Of a DNA stretch of 20,216 bases, positions 8,639-15,443 are shown piece after piece (position 1 is the first letter of the stretch; the number at the start of each line of letters is the position of its first letter). Below the pieces are notes generated by a model that was not told the DNA's origin, did not search any database, and worked only from the letters and a program-made list of their open reading frames with translations. Position numbers and translations under genes: made by a program. Source of the DNA: CAZCYE01 sp964502775 (GTDB lineage: Bacteria; Actinomycetota; Acidimicrobiia; IMCC26256; PALSA-555); contig CAZCYE010000027.1 in the NCBI GenBank assembly GCA_964502775.1, forward strand, positions 1-20,216. Direction: 5' to 3'.

Positions 8639-9342
8639 CGCTCACCGTCGTCCCCGTCGATGGGGTTCCCGAGGTCGCCGCCGGTGACGAGATCGCCGAC
8701 CTCCTGGCCGACGCCGCGGCCGCGCAGTCGACGCCGCTCCAGGACCGCGACTGCGTGGTGGTGACCCAGAAGATCGTGTCCAAGGCCGAGGGACGGATCG
8801 TCGCACTCGCCCCCGGCGACCGCGCCGCTCGCCGCGCGCTCATCGAGGCGGAGTCGGTACGGGTGCTGAGGCGCCGTGACGACCTGATGATCACCGAGAC
8901 CGCGCACGGCTTCGTGTGCGCCAATGCCGGTGTGGATCTCTCCAACGTGGCCGAGGGCACGGCGGCACTCCTGCCCGTGGATCCGGACCGCTCCGCACGA
9001 CACCTGCGCGACCGCTTCCGGGCCCGGCACGGACTCGATGTGGCCGTGATCGTGTCGGACACGTTCGGGAGGGTGTGGCGGCATGGGCTCACCGACGTGG
9101 CCATCGGTGTGGCCGGGATCACCGCGGTGGTCGACCTGCGGGGCGCGCCCGACGCGCACGGCCGCACCCTCCAGGTCACCGAAGTGGCGATCGCCGACGA
9201 GATCACCGGCGCCGCCGACCTGGTGATGGGCAAGGCGCGTCAGGTACCGGCGGCCATCGTGCGCGGCCTGGCTCCCGAGTGGTTCGGAGACGGGGCCGCC
9301 CGCCAGCTCGTACGCGCCCCGGCAGACGACCTGTTCCGTTGA
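8635..9342 (+). CDS. cofE: F420-0:gamma-glutamyl ligase CofE
   Basis: Adds gamma-linked glutamates to F420-0 using GTP, building the F420 tail. The 235-residue product aligns by eye with the N-terminal domain of mycobacterial FbiB: VVVTQKIVSKAEGR at about 41-54, ITETAHGFVCANAGVDLSN at about 86-104, LLPVDPD at about 112-118, VIVSDTFGRVWRHG at about 138-151, and VTEVAIADEI at about 181-190. The frame is open far upstream, to 8062, but that part is the shadow of cofD; the GTG at 8635 starts exactly where the homology starts and overlaps the cofD stop by 4 nt. It ends after the ligase domain, and the following nitroreductase half is a separate gene overlapping by TTGA. Function is secure; glutamate chain length is unknown. 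Confidence 0.95.
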   Translation: MTLTVVPVDGVPEVAAGDEIADLLADAAAAQSTPLQDRDCVVVTQKIVSKAEGRIVALAPGDRAARRALIEAESVRVLRRRDDLMITETAHGFVCANAGVDLSNVAEGTAALLPVDPDRSARHLRDRFRARHGLDVAVIVSDTFGRVWRHGLTDVAIGVAGITAVVDLRGAPDAHGRTLQVTEVAIADEITGAADLVMGKARQVPAAIVRGLAPEWFGDGAARQLVRAPADDLFR

Positions 9343-9974
9343 CGCAACCGAGGCGACTCGACGATGCGCACGGCGTCCCCGCGTTCGTACGGGCGCGACG
9401 CTCGTGGCGCTCGTTCGCGCCTCGCCCCGTGCCGCGGGATCTGCTCGACACGCTGGTGGCAACGGCATGCCTCGCTCCCGCACCTCACCACTCGCGCCCG
9501 TGGCGCTGGGCACTCGTCGACACCCCCGAGGCCAAGCACTCGCTCGCGGCCCGGATGGGCGAGCGATGGCGGGAGGACCTGGCCGGTGACGGCGTCGACG
9601 CCACCCGGGTCGACGAGCTCGTCACGGCGTCGCACCACAAGCTGGAGACCGCGCCGGCCCTCGCGTTGGGCTGTCTCACCCAGTCCGGGCTCGACCGCTA
9701 TCCCGACGAGGCGCGCACCCGCGCCGAGTGGGGAATGGCGCTGCTCTCGCTCGGCGCCGCGATCGAGAACCTGATGCTCGCGGCCGCGCATCTCGGCCTC
9801 GCATCGTGCTGGGTGGCCGCGCCCATCTTCTGCCCCGAGGTGGCCCGCGACGCACTGGCGTTGCCCGAGGAGTGGCGCCCCCACGCCCTGGTGCTGCTCG
9901 GCTATCCCGACCCCGCCTACACGCCCCCCGCGCGTCTGGCGCTCGACCTCGAGGATCTGCGCACGCGGCGGTGA
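9339..9974 (+). CDS. FbiB C-terminal-like FMN nitroreductase-fold protein (F420 maturation)
   Basis: A 211-residue nitroreductase-fold protein matching the C-terminal domain of mycobacterial FbiB: ARRSWRSFAPRPVP at about 19-32, the signature LAPAPHHSRPWRW at about 45-57 (TAPAPHHTRPVRF in FbiB as I recall it), a central YPDEARTRAEW region, and LGLASCWVAAPIF. In FbiB this domain binds FMN and reduces dehydro-F420-0 formed from phosphoenolpyruvate, so this gene probably performs that step as a free-standing subunit. Start choice: TTG at 9339 overlaps the cofE stop (TTGA), matching the 4-nt overlaps elsewhere in the window; no ATG or GTG lies between it and the conserved region. The frame is open further upstream only as a shadow of cofE. 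A general nitroreductase is the alternative, but the signature and operon favour F420. Confidence 0.88.
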   Translation: MTQPRRLDDAHGVPAFVRARRSWRSFAPRPVPRDLLDTLVATACLAPAPHHSRPWRWALVDTPEAKHSLAARMGERWREDLAGDGVDATRVDELVTASHHKLETAPALALGCLTQSGLDRYPDEARTRAEWGMALLSLGAAIENLMLAAAHLGLASCWVAAPIFCPEVARDALALPEEWRPHALVLLGYPDPAYTPPARLALDLEDLRTRR

Positions 9975-9986
9975 GCGACTGACAGC

Positions 9987-10009
9987 GGGTGCTCAACGCC
10001 GGCTTCGGA
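9987..10009 (+). repeat. 23-bp direct repeat, copy 1
   Basis: This 23-bp sequence, beginning GGGTGCTCAACGCCGGC and ending TTCGGA, recurs exactly at 10039-10061, a period of 52 bp. It starts 12 bp after the nitroreductase stop codon. Confidence 0.9.
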
Positions 10010-10037
10010 ACGGCTCCGTAGCATGACCGGGCAGCAT

Positions 10038-10101
10038 TGGGTGCTCAACGCCGGCTTCGGACAGTCGCCTCCGGCGAACTCGCCGGCTTGTTGAGCACCC
10101 A
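10038..10101. terminator. Long nested hairpin between convergent operons, terminator-like
   Basis: Bases 10038-10049 pair perfectly with 10090-10101 (12 bp). After a 2-nt bulge (TT at 10088-10089), 10050-10055 pairs with 10082-10087 (GCCGGC, 6 bp). Inside the loop, TCGCC at 10065-10069 pairs with GGCGA at 10073-10077. There is no T-tract, so intrinsic termination is not proven. The position between the ends of the F420 operon and the minus-strand envelope operon suits a bidirectional terminator or RNA stabiliser. GAAGCCGGCG at 10118-10127 offers a further alternative partner for either repeat copy. Confidence 0.5.
10039..10061 (+). repeat. 23-bp direct repeat, copy 2
   Basis: Exact second copy of the unit at 9987-10009. 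Its first 17 bases form the 5' arm of a long hairpin with 10082-10101, so copy 1 could compete for the same 3' arm. Confidence 0.9.
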
Positions 10102-10158
10102 CAACTGCCGTCGCCCTGAAGCCGGCGCTGACCGCCCGCACCGTCCGTGCTGCTCGCG

Positions 10159-11103
10159 TCAGCCTCGCTGCGCGCGGAACCACTCGACGGTGCGGTGCAG
10201 GCCGTCCTCGAGGGAGGTCCAGGGCTCCCAGCCGAGGTGGATGGCAGCCCGGCCGGGGTCGAGCGCGGAGCGGAGGAGCTCACCCGCACGCGCCGGCGCG
10301 TAGCGAGCGGGGTCGGTGAAGTCGAGCGTGCGGGCCATCAGGTCGAAGAGGCGCTGGACGCTCGTCTCGGTGCCTGTGCCGATGTTCATCGTGAGTCCGC
10401 CGCCGCGTTCCGTCGCGCGCACGAAGGCGTCGGCCACGTCGTCCACGTACACGAAGTCACGGGTCTGCTCGCCGTCGCCGAAGATCGGTGGGCGCTCACC
10501 GGACAGCAGCTTGCCGGCGAAGATCGCGACCACCCCGGCCTCCCCGTGCGGGTCCTGGCGTGGTCCGTACACGTTGGCCAGCGCGAGCACGGAGTACTCG
10601 AGACCGTGGACCTCGCGGTAGTAGTAGAGGTAGTCGCAGACGGCCTTCTTCGACACGCCGTAGGCCGACAACGGGCGCTGGGGATGGCCCTCACGCGTCG
10701 GCAGTGATTCCGGGACTCCGTAGAGCGTCCCCCCCGAGCCGGCGAACACCACCTTGCGGGTGCCGGCCTCGAGCGCGCCCTGGAGCACGTGCAACGAGCC
10801 GATGATGTTGATCTCGGCGTCAAGGCTCGGGTTGTCCAGCGACACGCGTACCGCGGCCTGGGCTGCGAGGTGGTACACGATCTCGGGCTTGCGGTGCCGG
10901 ATCAGCTCCGTGATCGCCTTCGACCGGACGTCGAGACGTTGGAAGGTGATCTTGCGGGCTCGCTGGGCGCGCGCATCGGCGAGGTTGGCGAGCGATCCGG
11001 TGGAGAGGTCGTCCACGATGTCGACGTCGTAGCCCTCCGCGAGCAGCCGGTCCACGAGCGTGGAGCCGATGAACCCGGCGCCGCCGGTGACGAGCACTCT
11101 CAC
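10159..11103 (-). CDS. NAD-dependent epimerase/dehydratase (UDP-glucose 4-epimerase type, extended SDR)
   Basis: A 314-residue extended short-chain dehydrogenase that acts on a nucleotide sugar, most likely as a GalE-like 4-epimerase. It shows TGGAGFIG at about 6-13 for NAD binding, acidic Asp31-Asp32 after the second strand, HLAAQ at about 78-82, a Ser/Thr catalytic stretch GSGGTLYG at about 122-129, YxxxK at Tyr148-Lys152, and NVYGPRQ plus DFVYVDDVADA in the substrate half. The GTG start overlaps the nucleotidyltransferase stop (GTGA). It is the last gene of a five-gene envelope operon, so its product probably feeds the adjacent glycosyltransferases. The mycobacterial equivalent locus has rmlD, which this is not. 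The exact substrate (UDP-Glc, UDP-GlcNAc, UDP-GlcA or another) is not decidable. Confidence 0.88.
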   Translation of the reverse strand: MRVLVTGGAGFIGSTLVDRLLAEGYDVDIVDDLSTGSLANLADARAQRARKITFQRLDVRSKAITELIRHRKPEIVYHLAAQAAVRVSLDNPSLDAEINIIGSLHVLQGALEAGTRKVVFAGSGGTLYGVPESLPTREGHPQRPLSAYGVSKKAVCDYLYYYREVHGLEYSVLALANVYGPRQDPHGEAGVVAIFAGKLLSGERPPIFGDGEQTRDFVYVDDVADAFVRATERGGGLTMNIGTGTETSVQRLFDLMARTLDFTDPARYAPARAGELLRSALDPGRAAIHLGWEPWTSLEDGLHRTVEWFRAQRG

Positions 11104-12203
11104 GACGGTCGGTCCGCCGGGATGCGGCCGCCCACGAGCACCGCGCCGGTGGAGACGGCCTCGCCCGCGCCGATCACCGACCCGTCGGTCACGGACGCCC
11201 CGGCGCCGACGACGGCACCCGCGCCGACGATCGAGTCGGCCACCCGGGCGCCCGGGTCGAGCCGCGCCCCGTCGTGAAGGACCGTCCGCTCGGCCACGGC
11301 GCCCACGTCGACCCGAGCCGCGCCGCCGAGCACCGAGGCGGCCACGGTCGCGGCCGCGCCCACCCCCGCACCGGCACCGAGCAGCACCGGCGGAATGATC
11401 GTGGCGTCAGAGGCCACATCCGCGTCGCCCTGCACCCAGAACCTCGGCGCAACCTCTCGCGCCCCCGGTGCCGGCACCGGCCCGAGGCACCCCCCGAGCA
11501 CGTCCGCGTTCGCCTCGAGGTACTTGGTCACGGTGCCGATGTCGATCCAGTACGCGTCGGTCTCCGCGGCCCAGAGCTGGCCCGACTCCTCGAGCATGCC
11601 GGGGAAGGTCTCACGTTCGATCGACACCATCCGGCCCGACGGTATGCGATCGAGCACGCCGGGTTCGAGGACGTAGGTCCCCGTGTTGACCCATTCCCGG
11701 TCCCCGGCCGGGTGGCCCGGCCCGGGCTTCTCGATGAACGCGTGCACCATGCCGTCGGGGGTGTGACGCACCACGCCGAACGCCGAGGGATCGGCGACCG
11801 CGGTGAGGGCAATGGTGGCCTGGGCGCCGTGGGCGGCATGCCACGAGACGAGCTCGCCCACGTCGATCGTGGTGAGCACGTCACCGTTGCAGACCACGAA
11901 CGGCTCGCGGATGCCCACGACGTTCGCCGCGGCGCGCACCGCCCCCGCGGTGCCGAGCGGCCGATCCTCCACCGCGTAGTGGAGCCGGAGCGCCCCGAAG
12001 CGACGATCGGGGAATCGGGCCACGAAGGGATCGGCCAGGTAGCCGAGCGCCAGGACCACCTCGTCGATCCCCGCGCTGGCCAGCCACGCGAGCTGACGCT
12101 CCAAGAAGGGCTGGTTGGCGATCGGGAGCAGCGACTTCGGCGTGGTCGCGGTGAGCGGTCGGAGGCGGGTGCCCTCGCCCCCCACGAGCACGACCGCCCT
12201 CAC
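11100..12203 (-). CDS. Sugar-1-phosphate nucleotidyltransferase with left-handed beta-helix tail (ManC/RmlA-like)
   Basis: A 367-residue NDP-sugar pyrophosphorylase that joins a sugar-1-phosphate to a nucleotide. The catalytic domain has GGEGTRLRPLT at about 8-18, Lys23 in TPKSLLPI, the metal site NGD at about 106-108, EKP at about 158-160, NTG near 173 and DIGT at about 221-224. Residues from about 250 carry hexapeptide-type repeats (Ile/Val/Ala-Gly-Ala patterns) typical of a left-handed beta helix, as in actinobacterial mannose-1-phosphate guanylyltransferases related to Rv3264c. The frame extends to 12317, but that extension covers the end of the upstream gene; the GTG at 12203 begins the catalytic motif and overlaps the upstream stop (GTGA). 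GDP-mannose synthesis is the best guess; dTDP- or UDP-glucose is possible. Confidence 0.88.
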   Translation of the reverse strand: MRAVVLVGGEGTRLRPLTATTPKSLLPIANQPFLERQLAWLASAGIDEVVLALGYLADPFVARFPDRRFGALRLHYAVEDRPLGTAGAVRAAANVVGIREPFVVCNGDVLTTIDVGELVSWHAAHGAQATIALTAVADPSAFGVVRHTPDGMVHAFIEKPGPGHPAGDREWVNTGTYVLEPGVLDRIPSGRMVSIERETFPGMLEESGQLWAAETDAYWIDIGTVTKYLEANADVLGGCLGPVPAPGAREVAPRFWVQGDADVASDATIIPPVLLGAGAGVGAAATVAASVLGGAARVDVGAVAERTVLHDGARLDPGARVADSIVGAGAVVGAGASVTDGSVIGAGEAVSTGAVLVGGRIPADRPS

Positions 12204-13024
12204 GGAGTGCTGGTGGGGGTGGTGCTGCCCGAGGAAGACGGGGTGGTGGCGCCGGGCACCGACGTCGTCGTGGCGATCGGGCTCTGGCCGGGGTTGCCCT
12301 GCTGGGTGGGCGCGCACCCGCGCTTGCTCGCCGCTTCGGGCGTCACGCCCTTCTGGTCCACGTCGGGCCGATCACCGGCGTTGGGCGGCACCGGGATCTT
12401 CTCGTCCCGGGGCAAGAAGGCGAGCGCGATCACATCCTGGTCGCGGATCTTGTAGTCGGACGGGTCGCCGGAGCGCACCTTGCAGTCGACCGCCCACTTC
12501 ACGACGCCGCGGCGGCCCTCGAACTCGGTGCCCGCGGGGCACCGGTCGCCGTCGGCCCACTCGATGCGTTCCGGATCGGCGGCGAGACCGACCCACAGCG
12601 TCAGCTCGTCCTCCGCCGCCGTCCACCCGCCGTTGGCCAGGAAGCGCCCGAGCGTCGCCTTGTTGCCCGACTCGGAGCGGAAGAACGGGTGCACGTGGAT
12701 GTAGCCGTCACCGTGGGTGTGGATGCCCGTTTTCGCGAAGGAGCCAGGGGGGGTCTCGAACTCGTCGGGAGGGGCGAGCCACTCGCCGCAGACGTCCACG
12801 CCCAGGGCCGCGTGCCAGTGGTCGGTGGGCAGGCCGGTCGCGGGGTCGGCCGGGAGCGGGTGCACACCGGCATTGGTCGGACGCAAGGCGACGATGCCCA
12901 CCACGCCAGCCACCACGACGAGCGTGATCGCCCCGTAGAACCACTTGGACGTGCCCGACCGCCGCGGCTTGCGGTAGCGGGCGCGGAGCTGGGCGCGGGA
13001 GTAGCGATTTCGCGATCTCGCCAT
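12200..13024 (-). CDS. His-rich single-pass membrane protein of unknown function
   Basis: A 274-residue protein I do not recognise. A strongly basic N-terminus (about 1-27) precedes one membrane segment (about 28-47), so the rest should be outside. The extracytoplasmic part has a DHWHAALG motif (His69, His71), Cys79 in VCGEW, a dense HTHGDGYIHVHP motif (His102, 104, 110, 112), and cysteines at 162, 181 and 237. It ends in a Ser/Thr/Pro tail (about 249-274). The HxH pairs suggest metal binding, though no catalytic family is evident. The ATG at 13024 lies 13 bp after the WbbL-like gene's stop, and the stop overlaps the nucleotidyltransferase start by 4 nt, so it is embedded in the envelope operon. 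The frame extends upstream to 13177, but only over the coding end of its neighbour. Confidence 0.8.
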   Translation of the reverse strand: MARSRNRYSRAQLRARYRKPRRSGTSKWFYGAITLVVVAGVVGIVALRPTNAGVHPLPADPATGLPTDHWHAALGVDVCGEWLAPPDEFETPPGSFAKTGIHTHGDGYIHVHPFFRSESGNKATLGRFLANGGWTAAEDELTLWVGLAADPERIEWADGDRCPAGTEFEGRRGVVKWAVDCKVRSGDPSDYKIRDQDVIALAFLPRDEKIPVPPNAGDRPDVDQKGVTPEAASKRGCAPTQQGNPGQSPIATTTSVPGATTPSSSGSTTPTSTP

Positions 13025-13037
13025 AGCCGTATGCAGG

Positions 13038-13955
13038 CTACTCGTCCGGTGCGCGCCGAACCGGCGCGGCCGCTCGGCTTGGCCGCCGGCGCGACGACAG
13101 CGCGCGGCACGAGCAGAGGATGGTGGCCCGGAGGGCAAGGAAGGCCGCGGCCGGCGCGAGGAGCATCCGGCGCGCACCCCGGTAGCGCTTGCGCGCGAAG
13201 CGGAGCCATGAGCGGTGATGCCGGACGATCATCTTGTACGGGTGGCGGGCCGTGCTGACACCACCTCGATGCACGACGCGGGCACTCGGCTCGTAGGCCA
13301 CGCGCCAACCGGCGCCGCGCAGGCGCCAGCACAGGTCCACGTCCTCGACATACATGAAGTACGCGTCGTCGAAGCCGCCGACGGAATCCAGCGCCTCCCG
13401 CCGAAGCCACATCGCCGCTCCCGAGACCCAATCGACGTCGCGGGCGACACGCGGATCGGCGTCCAGCTCCCGGTACCGGCCGGTGAACGGGTTCGACCGC
13501 CACAGCCCGCCCAGCACGGCGTGGCCGACCGAGTCGACGAGGGACGGAACCCGCCGGGCCGACGGGTACACCGAGCCGTCCTCCTCCATCACCATCGGGC
13601 CGAGCGCGCCCAGGTCCGCCTCGGTGTCGAAGCGGGCCAGCGCCGCGGCCGCCGCATCGGGGTCGACCCGGGTGTCGGGATTGCACGCCAGCACGACCGG
13701 AGCCTGGGTCACCGCGATGCCGCGATTGGCCCCGCCGCCGTATCCGAGGTTGCTCCCGGGCACGATCACCCGCACCTCGGGATGCGCGGCCTGGAGCTCG
13801 CGCGTCGAGCCGTCCGTGGACCCGTTGTCCACCACGACGACGTCCGCGTCACCGGCGCTGCGATCGGCGAGGAGTGAAGTCACGCACGCGGTGAGCAGCG
13901 GGCCGGCCTCGTAGTTGACGACGATCCCGGCCCAGCGCACCGAGCTCAGATGCAC
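13038..13955 (-). CDS. GT2 glycosyltransferase, WbbL-like (rhamnosyltransferase family)
   Basis: A 305-residue cytoplasmic or membrane-associated GT2 enzyme. It shows VVVVDNGSTDGS at about 39-50, SNLGYGGGANRG at about 68-79, a metal site CNPDTRVDPD at about 91-100, WVSGAAMWLRREA at about 176-188, and YFMYVEDVDLCWRLRGAGW at about 199-217. These match WbbL-type transferases, which in mycobacteria add rhamnose to the GlcNAc-lipid linker that joins arabinogalactan to peptidoglycan. Its place next to an LCP ligase supports a linker or wall-polymer role, but the sugar is not proven. The GTG at 13955 overlaps the LCP stop by 10 nt; a second in-frame GTG at 13940 sits 5 nt past that stop and is equally plausible. 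The C-terminus is basic. Confidence 0.88.
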   Translation of the reverse strand: MHLSSVRWAGIVVNYEAGPLLTACVTSLLADRSAGDADVVVVDNGSTDGSTRELQAAHPEVRVIVPGSNLGYGGGANRGIAVTQAPVVLACNPDTRVDPDAAAAALARFDTEADLGALGPMVMEEDGSVYPSARRVPSLVDSVGHAVLGGLWRSNPFTGRYRELDADPRVARDVDWVSGAAMWLRREALDSVGGFDDAYFMYVEDVDLCWRLRGAGWRVAYEPSARVVHRGGVSTARHPYKMIVRHHRSWLRFARKRYRGARRMLLAPAAAFLALRATILCSCRALSSRRRPSRAAAPVRRAPDE

Positions 13956-15391
13956 GGCGGCCCGTTCGCGGCCGGTGGGCCGAGATCCTCGTCGAAGGTC
14001 ACTGCGGGCGCGGTGGCCACTGCCTCCGTCGACGGCTGGGGCACCAGACTCGGCGTCGTGGTGGTCACACCCTCGGGGACGACGATCGCCTCGAAGTCGG
14101 TGCCGAGCACCACCGCCACATCGGCGCCCTTGAGACGCTTGTCCTCGATGAGGCGCGCCGCGGGATCGATGTAGTCCAGGACGGCCTTGCCCTTGTCGAG
14201 CTTCCCGGGCCGATATCGAACCTCGGTCTGGCTCACCACGCCCCGGGGATCATTGGCCGTGCCACCACGTTTGAAGCCGAGCCCGGCGAACTCGGTGAGC
14301 GTGGCCGCGGCCGCACCGTCTCGTTGCGTGCCGTTCAGCACCCGGAGCTTCACCGTGGCCGGAGCCACGGTGGGCGCGGCCGGCTGATCGGTGAAGGCCA
14401 TGAGCCTCGCGGCGAGCTGCGATGCCTCGGGCTCCTGCAGGTGCAGCACCGACAGCGCGCCCTCGGTACCGAGGGTGGACGGCATCGTCTGGAACTCCAG
14501 CGCGCTGGTGTCGTCAGGGTTGACCGTGCGCAACGCCTGGGCGAGATCCAGGAGATCGCCCTTGTCGAGCGCGTCGTCGATGGTGAGGTTCTCGAAGATG
14601 CGGTCCGCGATCTTGTCGGCGGTCAGGATGTTGTCGAGGCTCTTCCGGACCGCGATGCCGGCCAGCTCGCGAATGAAGTCCTGCTGACGCTTGATCCGTC
14701 CCAGGTCCGAGGTGGCGTCGGCGTTGAGCCACCGGTCGAGGGGAACGCTGTAGTACTTGAGTGAGCGCGCACGCGTGTACTGGAGGGCTTGGGCTCCGTA
14801 GAGCTTGTTGCATCCGGCCTTGGGGATTAGCAGGCCGGAGAACCCGTCCATCGCGGGGTAGGGGAAGTACACGGGCACGGTTCCGACCGCGTCCACGATC
14901 TGCTGGAAGCTCTTGAAGTTGATCTCGACGTAGTGGTTGATCTCGATGCCGAAGTTCACGGCGAGGGTCTCGATGACCTTGTCGGGGCCCTCGTTGAACG
15001 CCCCGTTGATCTTGGCCTCGCCCATCCCCGGGATGGTCACCCACAGGTCACGCGGGAACGACACCACGAGCGTGCGCTTGGCCTCCGGCTCTACGTGCCA
15101 GACCATCAGGGTGTCGGACCGTTGCCCACCGGCGTCGGACTGGGTTCCGAACTCCCCCACGTCCTCGAGCGACTCCACGAAGGACCGGGTGTCAGAGCCG
15201 ATCACCAGGAAGTTGGCACCTTCGGGCGGAGCCTCGGCCGTGGTGACGTTGATCCTGACTGCCTTGTCGATCTTGGAATCGACGCGCAGGTTGACGGCCA
15301 CGACCCCACCCACCATGAGCACGGTGGAGAGGCCGAGCGCGATCCCAAACCGCCCCGCCAGGGCGCGCAACGGTGACCGACGAGATGTCAT
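13946..15391 (-). CDS. LytR-CpsA-Psr (LCP) family cell-wall glycopolymer ligase
   Basis: A 481-residue protein with a short basic N-terminus, one membrane segment (about 14-34) and an external LCP domain that transfers lipid-linked glycopolymers to peptidoglycan. Conserved LCP features are visible: SDTRS at about 66-70, RSDTLM at about 91-96, SFPRDLWV at about 111-118, YTRARS at about 205-210, and GRIKRQQDFI at about 231-240. A LytR_C-type domain follows (VKLRVLNGTQRDG at about 347-359), then a Thr/Pro/Ser tail ending in Cys480. The ATG at 15391 is preceded by GGAGGG on the same strand, the best ribosome binding site in the window; the frame upstream of it (to 15547) overlaps the divergent pabB. 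It heads the five-gene envelope operon, so the glycan built downstream is its likely substrate. Confidence 0.93.
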   Translation of the reverse strand: MTSRRSPLRALAGRFGIALGLSTVLMVGGVVAVNLRVDSKIDKAVRINVTTAEAPPEGANFLVIGSDTRSFVESLEDVGEFGTQSDAGGQRSDTLMVWHVEPEAKRTLVVSFPRDLWVTIPGMGEAKINGAFNEGPDKVIETLAVNFGIEINHYVEINFKSFQQIVDAVGTVPVYFPYPAMDGFSGLLIPKAGCNKLYGAQALQYTRARSLKYYSVPLDRWLNADATSDLGRIKRQQDFIRELAGIAVRKSLDNILTADKIADRIFENLTIDDALDKGDLLDLAQALRTVNPDDTSALEFQTMPSTLGTEGALSVLHLQEPEASQLAARLMAFTDQPAAPTVAPATVKLRVLNGTQRDGAAAATLTEFAGLGFKRGGTANDPRGVVSQTEVRYRPGKLDKGKAVLDYIDPAARLIEDKRLKGADVAVVLGTDFEAIVVPEGVTTTTPSLVPQPSTEAVATAPAVTFDEDLGPPAANGPPCI

Positions 15392-15394
15392 GAG

Positions 15395-15400
15395 CCCTCC
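15395..15400 (-). promoter_or_regulatory. Ribosome binding site of the LCP gene
   Basis: GGAGGG on the minus strand lies 3 nt before the ATG at 15391. It decides the start and shows this message has a leader, unlike the divergent pabB. Confidence 0.7.
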
Positions 15401-15407
15401 AATGGTA

Positions 15408-15436
15408 TCGGCAGGGGTCGGCCGCTGACCTACCCT
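15408..15436 (+). promoter_or_regulatory. Likely promoter of a leaderless pabBC mRNA
   Basis: TCGGCA at 15408-15413 (four of six to TTGACA), a 17-bp spacer and TACCCT at 15431-15436 (TANNNT) are followed after 7 nt by the GTG at 15444. Transcription would begin at the start codon. No ribosome binding site precedes this GTG, which fits a leaderless transcript. Confidence 0.45.
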
Positions 15437-15443
15437 CCCCAAC

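Noticed and set aside
9987..10061. Two spaced direct repeats as a possible CRISPR remnant
   Set aside because: Only two copies with a 29-bp gap, no cas gene nearby, and an inverted arm adjacent; the hairpin explanation fits better.
11100..15391. Surface-polysaccharide island of foreign origin
   Set aside because: GC content and codon style match the flanking core genes, there is no transposase, integrase or tRNA boundary, and the gene order resembles the core actinobacterial locus.
15402..15407. TACCAT on the minus strand as a -10 for the LCP gene
   Set aside because: It sits immediately next to the GGAGGG ribosome binding site, so a start 7 nt downstream would fall inside that site and remove it from the mRNA.
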